Shown here: positions 15,585-24,954 of the stretch, piece after piece | Layout of the letters: every line of letters starts with the position of its first letter | Position numbering within the stretch: the stretch's first letter is position 1 | NCBI GenBank assembly: GCA_017380635.1 | Contig: JAFODP010000017.1 | Coordinates: 1 to 64,000 of the forward strand | DNA length: 64,000 nt | From: Bacteroidales bacterium | GTDB taxonomy: Bacteria; Bacteroidota; Bacteroidia; Bacteroidales; UBA1402 | Direction: 5' to 3' | Notes under the pieces: generated by a model | Told to the model about the DNA's origin: nothing | The model's database searches: none | Seen by the model: the letters and a program-made list of their open reading frames with translations, nothing else | Program-made: the position numbers and the translations under genes

Positions 15585-16570
15585 GCTTTCGCCGTCTTCT
15601 TTGTACGCAGACTTATCAGGAAATAAGCCAAAGCGCCGAATAAAATCGTCAGCAAGGTATTCAGACCGTGTACCGTCAAGGCAAAAGTGCCGGCTTGAAC
15701 GGAGGAAATGCCGTAACAACCCATGGTGAAAATCACCATAAAGTGCCAAGCCCCGATGCCGCCCTGTACGGGTGCCACAATACCGAAACTTCCCATGATA
15801 TGCGCAGTAAACATGGCCAACATACTGAGTTCGAGCGGCACATGGAAGAAATATTTTCCCACGTAGAAAGACAGGAAATAAAATCCCCAGATAGCTATCG
15901 TATAAAAGATAAACAAACCCGGATGTCTCAAATGGCGCACACTCAACATGCCTTCCCAAAGTTGCTTTAAAGTTTGTTGCACTTTTTTATACACCGTCTT
16001 CGTTTTCAGATACTTGAAAGCAAAAACAGCCAAGACCACGAAAAGTAACACAGCGAGCCACAATTTCCAGGAAGTAAGTATCGCTACGATTTTTTCGGCC
16101 GAAGATGGATTTTCCACAAAAAACTGACGAAAAACATCCAATTGCAACAAAATAGCCGCTAAAGCCATCAATGCCAAACAGATAATATCGAACACGCGCT
16201 CGGTGACCACTGTTCCCAAGGATTTGGAAAAAGAACTGCCGTCGTATTGTTTGAGCAAAGCGCAACGGGCCACCTCTCCGATACGCGGAAAAAGCAGGTT
16301 GGCGCCATAAGCCACAAAGACGGAAAGTATGGTATTGCCTACGCGCACACCGGGCGTCACTTCATCGAGCAATTGTTGCCAGCGTAGACCGCGGATAATC
16401 ATCGGAAGCAGGAAAAGCAAGACATACACGCCTATCCATTCCCAGCGCAAGCCTTCTGCAAAAATAGCCTTCATGGCTTCGAAATCCATCTTGCGGAACA
16501 CCAACCAAAAGAGAAAGATGCCCAAAACAAGCGGCAATAGCCATTGCAATATCTTTTTTATTCTATCCAT
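15581..16570 (-). CDS. Lysylphosphatidylglycerol-synthase-like (UPF0104/AglD) membrane protein
   Basis: 329 residues with about eight predicted membrane segments and no soluble synthase domain. Diagnostic stretches are IRGLRWQQLLDE, ANLLFPRIGEVARCALL, SLGTVVTERVFDI and APVQGGIGAWHF, matching the membrane part of MprF/LPG synthases, proposed to move or bind lipid substrates. In Bacteroidota stand-alone members are common and uncharacterised. No partner gene lies beside it: downstream is convergent DUF456 and upstream is divergent rsmA. Confidence 0.85.
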   Translation of the reverse strand: MDRIKKILQWLLPLVLGIFLFWLVFRKMDFEAMKAIFAEGLRWEWIGVYVLLFLLPMIIRGLRWQQLLDEVTPGVRVGNTILSVFVAYGANLLFPRIGEVARCALLKQYDGSSFSKSLGTVVTERVFDIICLALMALAAILLQLDVFRQFFVENPSSAEKIVAILTSWKLWLAVLLFVVLAVFAFKYLKTKTVYKKVQQTLKQLWEGMLSVRHLRHPGLFIFYTIAIWGFYFLSFYVGKYFFHVPLELSMLAMFTAHIMGSFGIVAPVQGGIGAWHFMVIFTMGCYGISSVQAGTFALTVHGLNTLLTILFGALAYFLISLRTKKTAKA

Positions 16571-16595
16571 ATAGCGATTTTTTCAATTAATTTTC

Positions 16596-16603
16596 TACTT
16601 TTG
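16596..16603 (+). promoter_or_regulatory. -7 promoter box of rsmA
   Basis: TACTTTTG matches TAnnTTTG exactly; the leader to the rsmA ATG at 16702 would be about 95 bases. Confidence 0.5.
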
Positions 16604-16701
16604 CCGAGATTTAGGTGCGGCGAGGAGAATGAGAGCGCAAAAATAGGCATAAATACTCAGATGCACGCACTCCATGTTTAACTTTTTCCTTACAACTGTG
16701 G

Positions 16702-17499
16702 ATGACGACGGTAAAACCCAAAAAGGCATTAGGCCAGCATTTCCTCAAGGATTTGTCGGTAGCGCGTCGCATCGCCGACAGCATTGACACTTGCCCACAA
16801 TTGCCCCTGCTCGAAATCGGACCGGGCATGGGTGTATTGACGCAATTCCTGATGGAAAAAGAGCGTCCGCTCAAGGTGGTGGAAATAGACCGCGAATCGG
16901 TGGCTTATCTTCAGGATAATTTCCCCAAACAGCTCAGCGACAACATCATTGCCGGCGACTTCCTGAAAATGGATTTGCAGGAATGTTTTAACGGACAGCC
17001 CTTTGTGCTTATCGGCAATTATCCTTACAACATTTCGTCTCAGATTTTTTTCAAAATGCTCGACTACAAAGCTTTGATTCCTTGTTGTGCCGGCATGATA
17101 CAGAAAGAAGTGGCCGAACGCATCGCCTCGCCTGCGGGCAAGAAAGCCTATGGCATTCTGAGTGTGTTGCTGCAAGCTTATTACGATATAGAATACTTAT
17201 TTACGGTAAGTGAACATGTTTTCGATCCGCCGCCAAAAGTAAAATCGGCGGTGATAAGGATGACCCGCAACCACCGCGAAAGTCTGCCTTGCGACGAAAA
17301 ATTGTTCAAAACGGTCATCAAGACGGCTTTCAACCAAAGACGCAAGACTTTGAGAAATTCTCTCAAGCCTTTGCTTGGTAAAGAAGCAGCCGTCTACAGC
17401 GAGCCTATTTTTGACAAACGCCCCGAGCAATTGACTGTCGATCAGTTTATCGAGCTCACGTTATTGGCAGAAAAATCGCTCAAGCAAGCCAAAGCTTGA
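16702..17499 (+). CDS. rsmA: 16S rRNA dimethyladenosine transferase
   Basis: 265 residues, full length. RsmA (KsgA) dimethylates two adjacent adenosines in the 3'-terminal hairpin of 16S rRNA. The conserved [11 protein letters not shown] start, the S-adenosylmethionine motif [33 protein letters not shown] and the catalytic motif [14 protein letters not shown] are all visible. The catalytic motif reads NYPY where many phyla have NLPY; an aromatic second residue is usual in Bacteroidota. The C-terminal domain has [14 protein letters not shown]. corA follows 54 bases downstream. Confidence 0.97.
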   Translation: MTTVKPKKALGQHFLKDLSVARRIADSIDTCPQLPLLEIGPGMGVLTQFLMEKERPLKVVEIDRESVAYLQDNFPKQLSDNIIAGDFLKMDLQECFNGQPFVLIGNYPYNISSQIFFKMLDYKALIPCCAGMIQKEVAERIASPAGKKAYGILSVLLQAYYDIEYLFTVSEHVFDPPPKVKSAVIRMTRNHRESLPCDEKLFKTVIKTAFNQRRKTLRNSLKPLLGKEAAVYSEPIFDKRPEQLTVDQFIELTLLAEKSLKQAKA

Positions 17500-17553
17500 C
17501 AATTAACCCGAAGTATCATCGTCGGCAGCAGCTGACAGAAAAGAAGAACGACT

Positions 17554-18492
17554 ATGGCCGAAATCAAATTGTTTTATCACGAAAACGGTCGCATCAAGAT
17601 AAACCGCAGTTTGGACTTCCTTAAAGAAACGCCTCGCGAGAAATTCCTATGGATCGATCTCAACGACGTGGACGAAGAAGTGGAAGAACAGTTGGAAGAC
17701 TTTCTGAAAATCTATATTCAGGACGAAGAAGAAATGGAAGAAATCGAGATGAGTTCGCGCTACATCGAAACTTCCGACACTTTGGTGCTCAACTCCAATT
17801 TCTTTTTGCAGGATTACGAGGTAGAAACCCTTTCGTTTATCATCAAGAATGATATTCTCGTTACCGTTCACAGCGAAAATCTTCCCACTTTGAACGAAGT
17901 GGCCAAGCGTCTGACGGCCAATCCACGCAACTACCCCAGCGGTTATCATGTGATGGTGGCCATCCTGGAAGCCCGTGTGGAAAAAGACGCCGACCTTATC
18001 GAGGACATCATCGACAAAATTGCCAATCTGAGCGACTCCATTCGCGAAGCAGACGAAGATATCTTGATGGAAATCACGCAATTACAAGAACAGAGCTTGG
18101 CACTTCGACAGAACATCATCGAAAAGCAACGCTCCATCTCCAACCTGCTCAAGAGCGAATTTTTGCCGCAGGAACTTATGTCGAAATGTTCGATGATTAT
18201 CAAGGACATCAATTCTCTGATCGACCACACCAAGTTCAGCTTCGAACGTTTGGATTATTTGCAGGACACTTTCCTGGGTTTGGTTAACATCGATCAGAAC
18301 AAGATTATCAAGATCTTTACCATTGTGTCGGTTATCTTTATGCCTCCCACTTTGGTGGCCAGTATCTACGGACAGAACTTCAAGAATATGCCCTTGCTCG
18401 ACAATAGTTGGGGATTCTGGATTTCTTTGGGTATCATGTTCCTCTTTTCGGGCATCATCCTGTTGGTGTTCAAAAAGAAGAAATGGCTGTAA
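17554..18492 (+). CDS. corA: CorA-family divalent metal transporter with GQN in place of GMN
   Basis: 312 residues: a cytoplasmic acidic alpha/beta domain, a long helix, and two C-terminal membrane segments (about 247-270 and 287-307) ending in the basic tail FKKKKWL. This is the 2-TM-GxN architecture of pentameric CorA Mg/Co channels. The signature after the first membrane helix is IYGQNFKNMP: Gly273-Gln274-Asn275 instead of Gly-Met-Asn. GMN forms the ion selectivity ring and most changes at the Met are reported to disturb transport, so selectivity may differ (ZntB, a relative, has GIN). All other features look intact. Confidence 0.92.
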   Translation: MAEIKLFYHENGRIKINRSLDFLKETPREKFLWIDLNDVDEEVEEQLEDFLKIYIQDEEEMEEIEMSSRYIETSDTLVLNSNFFLQDYEVETLSFIIKNDILVTVHSENLPTLNEVAKRLTANPRNYPSGYHVMVAILEARVEKDADLIEDIIDKIANLSDSIREADEDILMEITQLQEQSLALRQNIIEKQRSISNLLKSEFLPQELMSKCSMIIKDINSLIDHTKFSFERLDYLQDTFLGLVNIDQNKIIKIFTIVSVIFMPPTLVASIYGQNFKNMPLLDNSWGFWISLGIMFLFSGIILLVFKKKKWL

Positions 18493-18498
18493 ACCTGC

Positions 18499-18990
18499 TT
18501 AATACAGTTTGATATATTCGTAGCTGTTTCCCACAGCCGACAAATACTTTTCGAAGGCCTCTTTGCTGAGTACCACCGTTCCACGACAATCGTTGGGATG
18601 AAAGCTTAGCCAAGAGGCTTGCTGTAAGTTCTCGTCGAGGAAAAGATGCACATGATTTTCGTGGTCGTTAATCAGGCCGAATGGCGACACACTGCCGGGT
18701 TCCAGCCCCAAATACTTTTCCATGCGTTGCGGAGAAGCAAAAGAAAGCCGGCCCTGACGGAGCAGATGTTCCAAATCGTGAATCGCCAAAGACTGCTCAG
18801 CATGGAAACAAACCAAGTAATGACGATTGCCCTTGTGGTTGCGGAAAAAGAGATTCTTACAATGTACCGAACCATCGTCGTGCCAGTACTTCATGGCTTC
18901 GGCGATGGTTTTTCCTTCGGGATGATGATAACATTCGTAGGGAATATCCTGAGCTTTCAGGTATTCAAAGACAATTTCTTCGCGCGTCAT
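18499..18990 (-). CDS. Prolyl-tRNA deacylase (ProX/YbaK family)
   Basis: 163 residues, a free-standing editing domain. The catalytic Lys region HCKNLFFRNHKGNRHYLV (about 43-60), SFASPQRMEKYLGLEPGSVSPFGLIND (split across the GxxxPFG loop) and the FHPNDCRGTVVLS end are typical of ProX/PrdX, which removes alanine mischarged on tRNA-Pro. Its ATG overlaps the stop of the tolC-like gene (TAATG), making it the last gene of the export operon, a context unrelated to its expected role. It ends 6 bases from the convergent corA stop. Confidence 0.93.
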   Translation of the reverse strand: MTREEIVFEYLKAQDIPYECYHHPEGKTIAEAMKYWHDDGSVHCKNLFFRNHKGNRHYLVCFHAEQSLAIHDLEHLLRQGRLSFASPQRMEKYLGLEPGSVSPFGLINDHENHVHLFLDENLQQASWLSFHPNDCRGTVVLSKEAFEKYLSAVGNSYEYIKLY

Positions 18991-20471
18991 TATTCTATTT
19001 CCACATCGTTGACAAAATCGTAGAAGGTGTTGCGCATCAAGTCGGCCAACTTCAGCTGATAAGTGATATAGGCAGAAAGGTGCGTGGTGTAGGCATTGTT
19101 CAGACGATCGCGCTCCAAGGCAAGTGCTTGGCTATCAATATCGCCGTCGGCATAGCGGGCACGCGTGATTTCGAAGCTCTTTTCGGCCACCTCGATATTC
19201 TTTTCCAGCAATTGCAAACGCTTCAGACTGGTGTTCACTTCGGACACCAGGTTGAGCACTTCGCTCTCGATATTACGACGAACCTGTTCCTGTTGATTTC
19301 TGGCTTTCTGCAAATTAGCTTCGGCTGCACGCACACGGGCCTTATTTTCACCAAAATCGAGAATAGGCACGCTTACCGTCAAACCCACCCCATAGTTTTG
19401 CGGACGCACCAGATAGTCTTTGGTCACGTTTTGGAAAGAGGTAGTAATTTCGCCATCGTTGCCCAATTCACTGACACCTGATTTTTCGAAATAAGCCGTG
19501 AGCGAAGCCGAAGGCAGACCTTGTGCTCTCTGTCGCTTGATGCTCATTTGACGCAATTCCAGCTGAATTTCCTGTTCACGGATTTCCAAACGGTTCTTCA
19601 TGGCCAGTTCGATGGCTTTATCCGGATCCACTATCACAGGTTTATAATCGAGCATATCCATGCTGAGCACCACACTATCGCTGATATTCAGACCAATCAG
19701 TTCCTTGAAGGAATTTTCCAAAGACTGCTGATTGATAAGCGACATTTCGAAACTGTTTTGCGCTTCGGCCAGGTCGACTTCCATCTGCAACACATCCACT
19801 TCCTTAATCAGACCGGCAGCAAATTTATTCTTGGCCAAGAGATAAGCTTCCTCCTGTCGTTGCAAGTTGGTTTCGGACAATTCTCTGCGCTTTTGTACCT
19901 GCAAAAGATTGTAGAAAGAACTCATCACGCTGTACACCAAGTCTAAGTCTTGACGTTTCAACTGTTTCTGCGTCTGTTCGTAATTCAACTTAGCCTGACG
20001 CATGGACGAACGGATATTGTTATAGGCGTAGAATGCATCCAAAGGCTGTTCAAAACCGATACGCGTGTTCATATTCATCAAGCGCTTGGAGTTGTAGATA
20101 TCGTCCGTATTGCTCAAACCACCGGACAAATAGATACGACCATCGGTAATCAAAGGTTGATTGATACTCAAATTGGCGTTGTAACCCAACTGACGCACAG
20201 GATAATAGCTGATACCGGCCGTATCTTCGAAACTACGGATGGTCTCGGTATACTGAGGCAGGTTGAAATTCATGTCGATATGGGTCTTCAATCCGGCCAA
20301 AGTGGCTTTCATATCGTACTCCATAATCATTTTATCCTGTTCCAAATTGAGCATATTCACACTCTTGTTGCGAGCGATAGCCACACTCTGATCGAGATTC
20401 AGATGATATACTTCGGCTGACGCCATTTGAACAGACAGCAAGGCCAACAAGCCAAGGATTACTTTCTTCAT
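18990..20471 (-). CDS. TolC-family outer-membrane efflux channel
   Basis: 493 residues from the ATG at 20471, which begins a signal peptide (MKKVILGLLALLSVQMASA); an in-frame ATG at 20498 is less likely. The body shows the two structural repeats of the outer-membrane efflux protein family with long helices: YHLNLDQSVAIARNKSVNML near the N-terminus, LAKNKFAAGLIKEVDVLQ in the first repeat and ITRARYADGDIDSQALALERDRL in the second. It would be the outer-membrane exit duct for the ABC exporter encoded upstream (36-base gap to the ATPase gene). Confidence 0.94.
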   Translation of the reverse strand: MKKVILGLLALLSVQMASAEVYHLNLDQSVAIARNKSVNMLNLEQDKMIMEYDMKATLAGLKTHIDMNFNLPQYTETIRSFEDTAGISYYPVRQLGYNANLSINQPLITDGRIYLSGGLSNTDDIYNSKRLMNMNTRIGFEQPLDAFYAYNNIRSSMRQAKLNYEQTQKQLKRQDLDLVYSVMSSFYNLLQVQKRRELSETNLQRQEEAYLLAKNKFAAGLIKEVDVLQMEVDLAEAQNSFEMSLINQQSLENSFKELIGLNISDSVVLSMDMLDYKPVIVDPDKAIELAMKNRLEIREQEIQLELRQMSIKRQRAQGLPSASLTAYFEKSGVSELGNDGEITTSFQNVTKDYLVRPQNYGVGLTVSVPILDFGENKARVRAAEANLQKARNQQEQVRRNIESEVLNLVSEVNTSLKRLQLLEKNIEVAEKSFEITRARYADGDIDSQALALERDRLNNAYTTHLSAYITYQLKLADLMRNTFYDFVNDVEIE

Positions 20472-20507
20472 GAGGCTGTGTTTTTTTAGTGTTTTCAATT
20501 CGATTGA

Positions 20508-21230
20508 TTATCCGCGGGTTCTCATGATGGCTTCTTCCACATCATCGGGACGATCGTTCTTTTCGTCCGAAGAAATGACACCATCCTTGATAAAGATGAT
20601 ACGACGACTGTATTCCGCCACTTCTCTTTCGTGCGTGATAACGATAAGGGTATTGCCTTCGCGATGCAATTCATCGAAAAGTGCCATGATTTCCACACCG
20701 GTTTTGGAGTCGAGCGCTCCGGTAGGTTCGTCGGCAAGGAGAATACCGGGATTGGTCACCAAGGCTCGGGCAATGGCCACGCGCTGGCGCTGTCCCCCAC
20801 TCAATTCGGATGGCTTGTGATTCATACGGTCGGCCAGGCTCACTTTTTCCAAGGCTTTAATGGCCCGCTCGCGCCTTTCGGCGCGAGACACCCCCGCATA
20901 CATCAAGGGAAGTTCTACGTTCTGCAAAGCCGTCATCTTGGGCAAAAGGTTGAAGTTCTGAAAGATAAAGCCGATTTCACGATTACGCATGGCCGACAAT
21001 TCATCATCGCTGAGCGAGCTCACGTCGCGTCCACGGAATTTATATTCGCCGGAAGTAGGCGTATCCAGACAACCCAAAATATTCATCAAGGTAGATTTAC
21101 CGGAACCCGAAGGACCCATGATGGCGACATATTCGTTGGTATCGATACTCAAATCCACCCCGTTCAAGGCAGGCACCAAAAGGTCGCCTATCTCGTATTT
21201 TTTGGTCAAGTTCTTAATATCTATCAACAT
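20508..21230 (-). CDS. ABC transporter ATP-binding protein (MacB/LolD type)
   Basis: 240 residues. Walker A is GPSGSGKST (about 38-46), the Q-loop is in [10 protein letters not shown], the signature is [15 protein letters not shown], Walker B is [13 protein letters not shown], and the switch His is in VITHE. The [21 protein letters not shown] region is that of the MacB/LolD/FtsE subgroup that drives mechanotransmission rather than substrate passage through the membrane. It pairs with the FtsX-like permease 12 bases upstream. Confidence 0.96.
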   Translation of the reverse strand: MLIDIKNLTKKYEIGDLLVPALNGVDLSIDTNEYVAIMGPSGSGKSTLMNILGCLDTPTSGEYKFRGRDVSSLSDDELSAMRNREIGFIFQNFNLLPKMTALQNVELPLMYAGVSRAERRERAIKALEKVSLADRMNHKPSELSGGQRQRVAIARALVTNPGILLADEPTGALDSKTGVEIMALFDELHREGNTLIVITHEREVAEYSRRIIFIKDGVISSDEKNDRPDDVEEAIMRTRG

Positions 21231-21242
21231 AAGGCTTCGCTT

Positions 21243-22481
21243 TTATTCATAACGTATAGATTCTATGGGCGAAAGATTGGCCGCTTTGCGGGCGGGAAGC
21301 CAACCGAAGCAAACCCCTACCACCACCGAAAAGGTAAAAGCCACCAGCACCGAATACAGACGCACAAAAGTGGTAACATTGGTAAAGAGCGCAATTCCCC
21401 AAGAAAGAGACAATCCCAACAAGACACCAATCAGACCGCCGGTGATACTGATGGCCACCGCTTCGATGACAAATTGGCTCATGATATCCGATCGTCTGGC
21501 ACCGATGGCACGACGGATACCGATTTCGCGCGTACGTTCCATCACCGTGGCCAACATGATATTCATGATACCGATACCGCCCACCAACAAAGAAATAGCC
21601 GCAATAGCTCCCAAAAGAAAATTATAGATACGACGTTCGTTTTCTTCCTGTTTGAGCAATTCATAAGGAATGACGATACTATAATCTTGGTTGTTGAAAT
21701 GATGACGGTCTACCACTTGTCTGATAACTTCGGCCGATTCGAGCAAATGATTGGAATCTTTCACCTTGACAGTAATCTGCTTGATTTCGCTATCCAGAAG
21801 ATTATCTTTGGAGAAACGTTTATTGAAGGTACTCAGTGGAATATAGACATCGTTGTTAAGGTCGCGGGAAGCCAATTCGCCGACGGTTTCGGTAAACACC
21901 GCCTTGGAAGCCATCACACCGATAATTTCCATCCATTGGTCTTCCACTTTGATTTGTCGGCCGATAGGATCTTGGTTGGCAAAATACAACTTGGCCAAAC
22001 CGGCGCCCAAGACGCAAACTTTCATATTCGCATCGTACTGTTCCTGAGTGATAAAACGGCCATTGGCAATTTCGTAATTCAGAATTTCGATAAAAGCCGG
22101 CGTCACACCAATCAAAGTAGATTTGGTACTGACATCGCCACGTTGGGTTTCCACTTCGCGTTCGGCTTGAGGCGCCACGTCGTCCACCGTGGGCAAAAGT
22201 TTCTTGATGGAAGCCGCATCGGCCAGGCTGAGACCCGGCGAGAATTTGGCACGAACTTCTTCCAATTCTTCGTTCGACATATTGCGCTCGCGCACAATGA
22301 TATTGTTCACACCCAAATCCTGGTATTTGGCGATAGCTTCACGCTTGGCACCTTCGCCGATAGACAACATCGCAATCACCGACGACACCCCGAAAATAAT
22401 CCCCAGCATGGTGAGGAAAGAACGAAACTTATGATCGAGCAAAGCGTGTATCGCGATTCTGATTATTTCATCAATCTGCAT
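21243..22481 (-). CDS. MacB-type ABC transporter permease
   Basis: 412 residues with one N-terminal membrane segment (FRSFLTMLGIIFGVSSVIAM), a large periplasmic MacB_PCD domain (about 45-280) and three C-terminal membrane segments (AAISLLVGGIGIMNIMLATV, then AISITGGLIGVLLGLSLSW and ACFGWLP-type end). MERTREIGIRRAIGARRSDI is the characteristic FtsX/MacB motif. The protein would couple cytoplasmic ATP hydrolysis to release of substrate from the periplasm into TolC. Its start overlaps the end of the adaptor gene upstream by 11 bases. Confidence 0.95.
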   Translation of the reverse strand: MQIDEIIRIAIHALLDHKFRSFLTMLGIIFGVSSVIAMLSIGEGAKREAIAKYQDLGVNNIIVRERNMSNEELEEVRAKFSPGLSLADAASIKKLLPTVDDVAPQAEREVETQRGDVSTKSTLIGVTPAFIEILNYEIANGRFITQEQYDANMKVCVLGAGLAKLYFANQDPIGRQIKVEDQWMEIIGVMASKAVFTETVGELASRDLNNDVYIPLSTFNKRFSKDNLLDSEIKQITVKVKDSNHLLESAEVIRQVVDRHHFNNQDYSIVIPYELLKQEENERRIYNFLLGAIAAISLLVGGIGIMNIMLATVMERTREIGIRRAIGARRSDIMSQFVIEAVAISITGGLIGVLLGLSLSWGIALFTNVTTFVRLYSVLVAFTFSVVVGVCFGWLPARKAANLSPIESIRYE

Positions 22482-23691
22482 CTTCTGTCTGTTTTAATTC
22501 AACGGGAACCAAAGTCTGACCTTGGCGCAGACCATCGCCTTCCACTACCGAATGAGAGGAATTGCGGCCCACTACCTTGACCGCCAAATCTTCTTGTCCC
22601 AACAAATTGCTGACGCGCACAAAATATTGCTTACCCTCGCGCCACAAACATTCATTGGGAATATAGAGCACGTCGTGCAAATCCTTGGCTATCATCTGAC
22701 AACTGGCCGTCATACCGGGTTTGAGACGCAAATCGCTGGAATCGATTTTTACTGTGACATCGAAGACCTTGCGATAATCGTTGTTGCTGTACTGACGACA
22801 CAAAAGGCCAATTTTTTCCACTTTGGCCGAGAAAGTCAATTCGGGCATGGCATCCATACGTACAATGACGGGCATTCCCACATAAACCTTGGAACGATCC
22901 ACTTCGTTGATGGTGGTTTTCACTTTCATCCAAGTCATGTCGGGCACGCTGCCATAAGAGTTGCCCACGCGCACTTCGTCGCCCACTTTGAGCATCGGAC
23001 CGCGACCACGACGTGTGGAAGCCACTTGGAAGATGCCTGAAATCGGCGTGCGAATGGTCAGTTTTGGCAGCACATCGTAAGCCATCTTCACCATCGATTC
23101 GGCTTGCGCCACACGGATACGCTGAATTTTTTCATTGTTGGCAGCCACCACTTTCGCATATTCGATGTTGCGTTTGGCTTTTTCGTAATTAATTTCTGCC
23201 TGTTTGAATTGCAACTGACTGATATAACGATTCTTTTCGGTTTCAAACTCGGCACTGGCCATACGCAATTTACGCATATTGAAGTCGGCTTCCTGCTGTT
23301 TTTTCTGGGCGTCCAAACGTTTGGCTTCAATCTCGTTATTCACCAAAAGATTGTTCAATTGGGCCATCTCATTTTCCAAAGCCGTTTCTCTATCCACGAT
23401 AAACTGTTTCACGGCACTGGGATCGAACTGCACGATAGAATCGCCCGCCTGCACTTCGGTGCCATGATCGAGCATACCGATAATCTTGAACGAAGACCAA
23501 TAACGACCAAAACGCGGCATAACGAAAGTTTTGGTATCGGCCGTCACCAATTCGCCGCTCTCGGTTATCACTTGCTTGAAGTCGCCACGCATCACCTTCA
23601 TCTGCACCGTCTTTTCTTCCTGTTTTTTGTCGCAGGCAGTCAGCAGCACTGAGGATAGCAATAGCAAGTTTATGAATCTGATTGCTTTCAT
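22471..23691 (-). CDS. Periplasmic adaptor lipoprotein (HlyD/MacA family), third of three
   Basis: 406 residues with a lipoprotein signal (LLSSVLLTAC). Typical adaptor layout: barrel-sandwich half (RGDFKQVITESGELV; VQAGDSIVQFDPSAV), a long coiled-coil hairpin (about 85-190), the second sandwich half (LTIRTPISGIFQVA, GDEVRVGNSYGSVPDM) and a beta-barrel/MP domain. It would bridge the MacB-like permease and TolC. It overlaps the preceding adaptor gene by ATGA and the permease gene by 11 bases, so translation of the set is coupled. Confidence 0.92.
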   Translation of the reverse strand: MKAIRFINLLLLSSVLLTACDKKQEEKTVQMKVMRGDFKQVITESGELVTADTKTFVMPRFGRYWSSFKIIGMLDHGTEVQAGDSIVQFDPSAVKQFIVDRETALENEMAQLNNLLVNNEIEAKRLDAQKKQQEADFNMRKLRMASAEFETEKNRYISQLQFKQAEINYEKAKRNIEYAKVVAANNEKIQRIRVAQAESMVKMAYDVLPKLTIRTPISGIFQVASTRRGRGPMLKVGDEVRVGNSYGSVPDMTWMKVKTTINEVDRSKVYVGMPVIVRMDAMPELTFSAKVEKIGLLCRQYSNNDYRKVFDVTVKIDSSDLRLKPGMTASCQMIAKDLHDVLYIPNECLWREGKQYFVRVSNLLGQEDLAVKVVGRNSSHSVVEGDGLRQGQTLVPVELKQTEDAD

Positions 23692-24953
23692 TCGGCAGCC
23701 TCCTTCTCGTTTTTAGCCTCTTCCGTCTTGGGATAAGGATACATCAATGCCAATTGTTCCTTGGCTTTCAAACCAGATTTCACAATAACATAATCGGTAT
23801 TGCGTTGACCCAATTCTACTTCTTTGGTGCGGAAGCCTGAGGCCGTTTTCACATACACCACGTCTTTGCCATCTTCTTGGAACAAAGCTGTTTGCGGAAT
23901 AAAAATCTGGTCGGGAATTTCATCCACGATAATGCGACAACTCACCGTCAGACCGGGCATAAGTTCGGGATCCTTGGTCAAATCCTGATTCACGGGCGAG
24001 GTAATCAGCACTTCGACGGGGAAAACCTTGATCTTGGAATTGTTCGATTTGTTCACGGCCAAATTGGCAACCATCTGCACTTCGCCCCAATAGGTAGAAT
24101 CGGCAAAAGCATCGGGACGAATCATCACTTTCAAGCCTTTCTTCACCTTGGAAATATCCACTTCGTTCACCTTCAGATTCACTTTCAGTTCGCGCAAGTT
24201 GGGCAATTCTATCATCTGCTGACCACTCCACACCGATTCGCCTTCCTGGTATTTGGCCTGAGTAGAATAATTGGTTCGAATCATCACGATACCGGCACTG
24301 GGCGCTTTCACCACCAGTTTCTCGAGCGTCGAGTTGGCATCTTGCAATTCTTTTTCCGACTGATGGATGCTCAGTTCCTTCTGATAGCGTTCTTCTTTCT
24401 GCGTACGACGAGTGTTCTCGATCTGTTCTTCGGCCTGCTGCAAAGAGATCTCGGCCTGTTCCAGACTCAATTGGATTTCCTGACGCGTAATATCGGCTTC
24501 ATATTGTGCCGATTCCAGATTCAAACGCGTAATTTCCAATGAAATCTTGCTCACTTCGAAATCGGAAATCTGACCTTCGAGCGAATTTTCGTGCTGCGCC
24601 TTCATCTTTTCCAATTCGGCATAACTAAGTTCCAGACGCTGTTGGGCATCCACGATAGCTTTGCGCACTTCGGTGGCATCGAAAGTCATCAGGGTATCAC
24701 CTTCTTCCACGGCCGAACCGTCTTCGATAAGCGTCGCGATTTTCAGGTTGTTGCCATAACGCCACGAAATATCGGGCGAAGACACGATACGCGATTGGGT
24801 CGATTGCACATCACCTTCTTCATACAGGTCGATGTAGAAAGTTCCTTGGCGCACTTCCGTTACCGGAATCTCCAAATCCTTGTTCTTTTGCGAACCGCAT
24901 GACATCATCCACAATAAACACAACAAACAACTCGTTGTACGAAAAAATCTCAT
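23688..24953 (-). CDS. Periplasmic adaptor lipoprotein (HlyD/MacA family), second of three
   Basis: 421 residues; a lipobox follows the signal segment (CLLWMMSCGS). The adaptor features are RQGTFYIDLYEEGDVQS, VEEGDTLMTFDATEV, a long Glu/Gln-rich coiled coil (about 85-215) and the closing sandwich half LVVKAPSAGIVMI, then PNLRELKVNLKVNEVDI and a C-terminal MP-like domain. It differs clearly in sequence from its neighbours on both sides, so the three adaptors are diverged rather than recent copies. Starts 1 base after the stop of the first adaptor and overlaps the third by ATGA. Confidence 0.91.
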   Translation of the reverse strand: MRFFRTTSCLLCLLWMMSCGSQKNKDLEIPVTEVRQGTFYIDLYEEGDVQSTQSRIVSSPDISWRYGNNLKIATLIEDGSAVEEGDTLMTFDATEVRKAIVDAQQRLELSYAELEKMKAQHENSLEGQISDFEVSKISLEITRLNLESAQYEADITRQEIQLSLEQAEISLQQAEEQIENTRRTQKEERYQKELSIHQSEKELQDANSTLEKLVVKAPSAGIVMIRTNYSTQAKYQEGESVWSGQQMIELPNLRELKVNLKVNEVDISKVKKGLKVMIRPDAFADSTYWGEVQMVANLAVNKSNNSKIKVFPVEVLITSPVNQDLTKDPELMPGLTVSCRIIVDEIPDQIFIPQTALFQEDGKDVVYVKTASGFRTKEVELGQRNTDYVIVKSGLKAKEQLALMYPYPKTEEAKNEKEAAE

Positions 24954-24954
24954 A

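Noticed and set aside
16702..17499. NYPY instead of NLPY in RsmA as an unusual catalytic change
   Set aside because: Bacteroidota RsmA proteins commonly have an aromatic residue at this position, so it is a lineage trait.
20631..22580. A 649-codon plus-strand open frame opposite the ABC ATPase and permease genes
   Set aside because: Antisense to genes with clear motifs; composition is that of reverse-complemented coding DNA.
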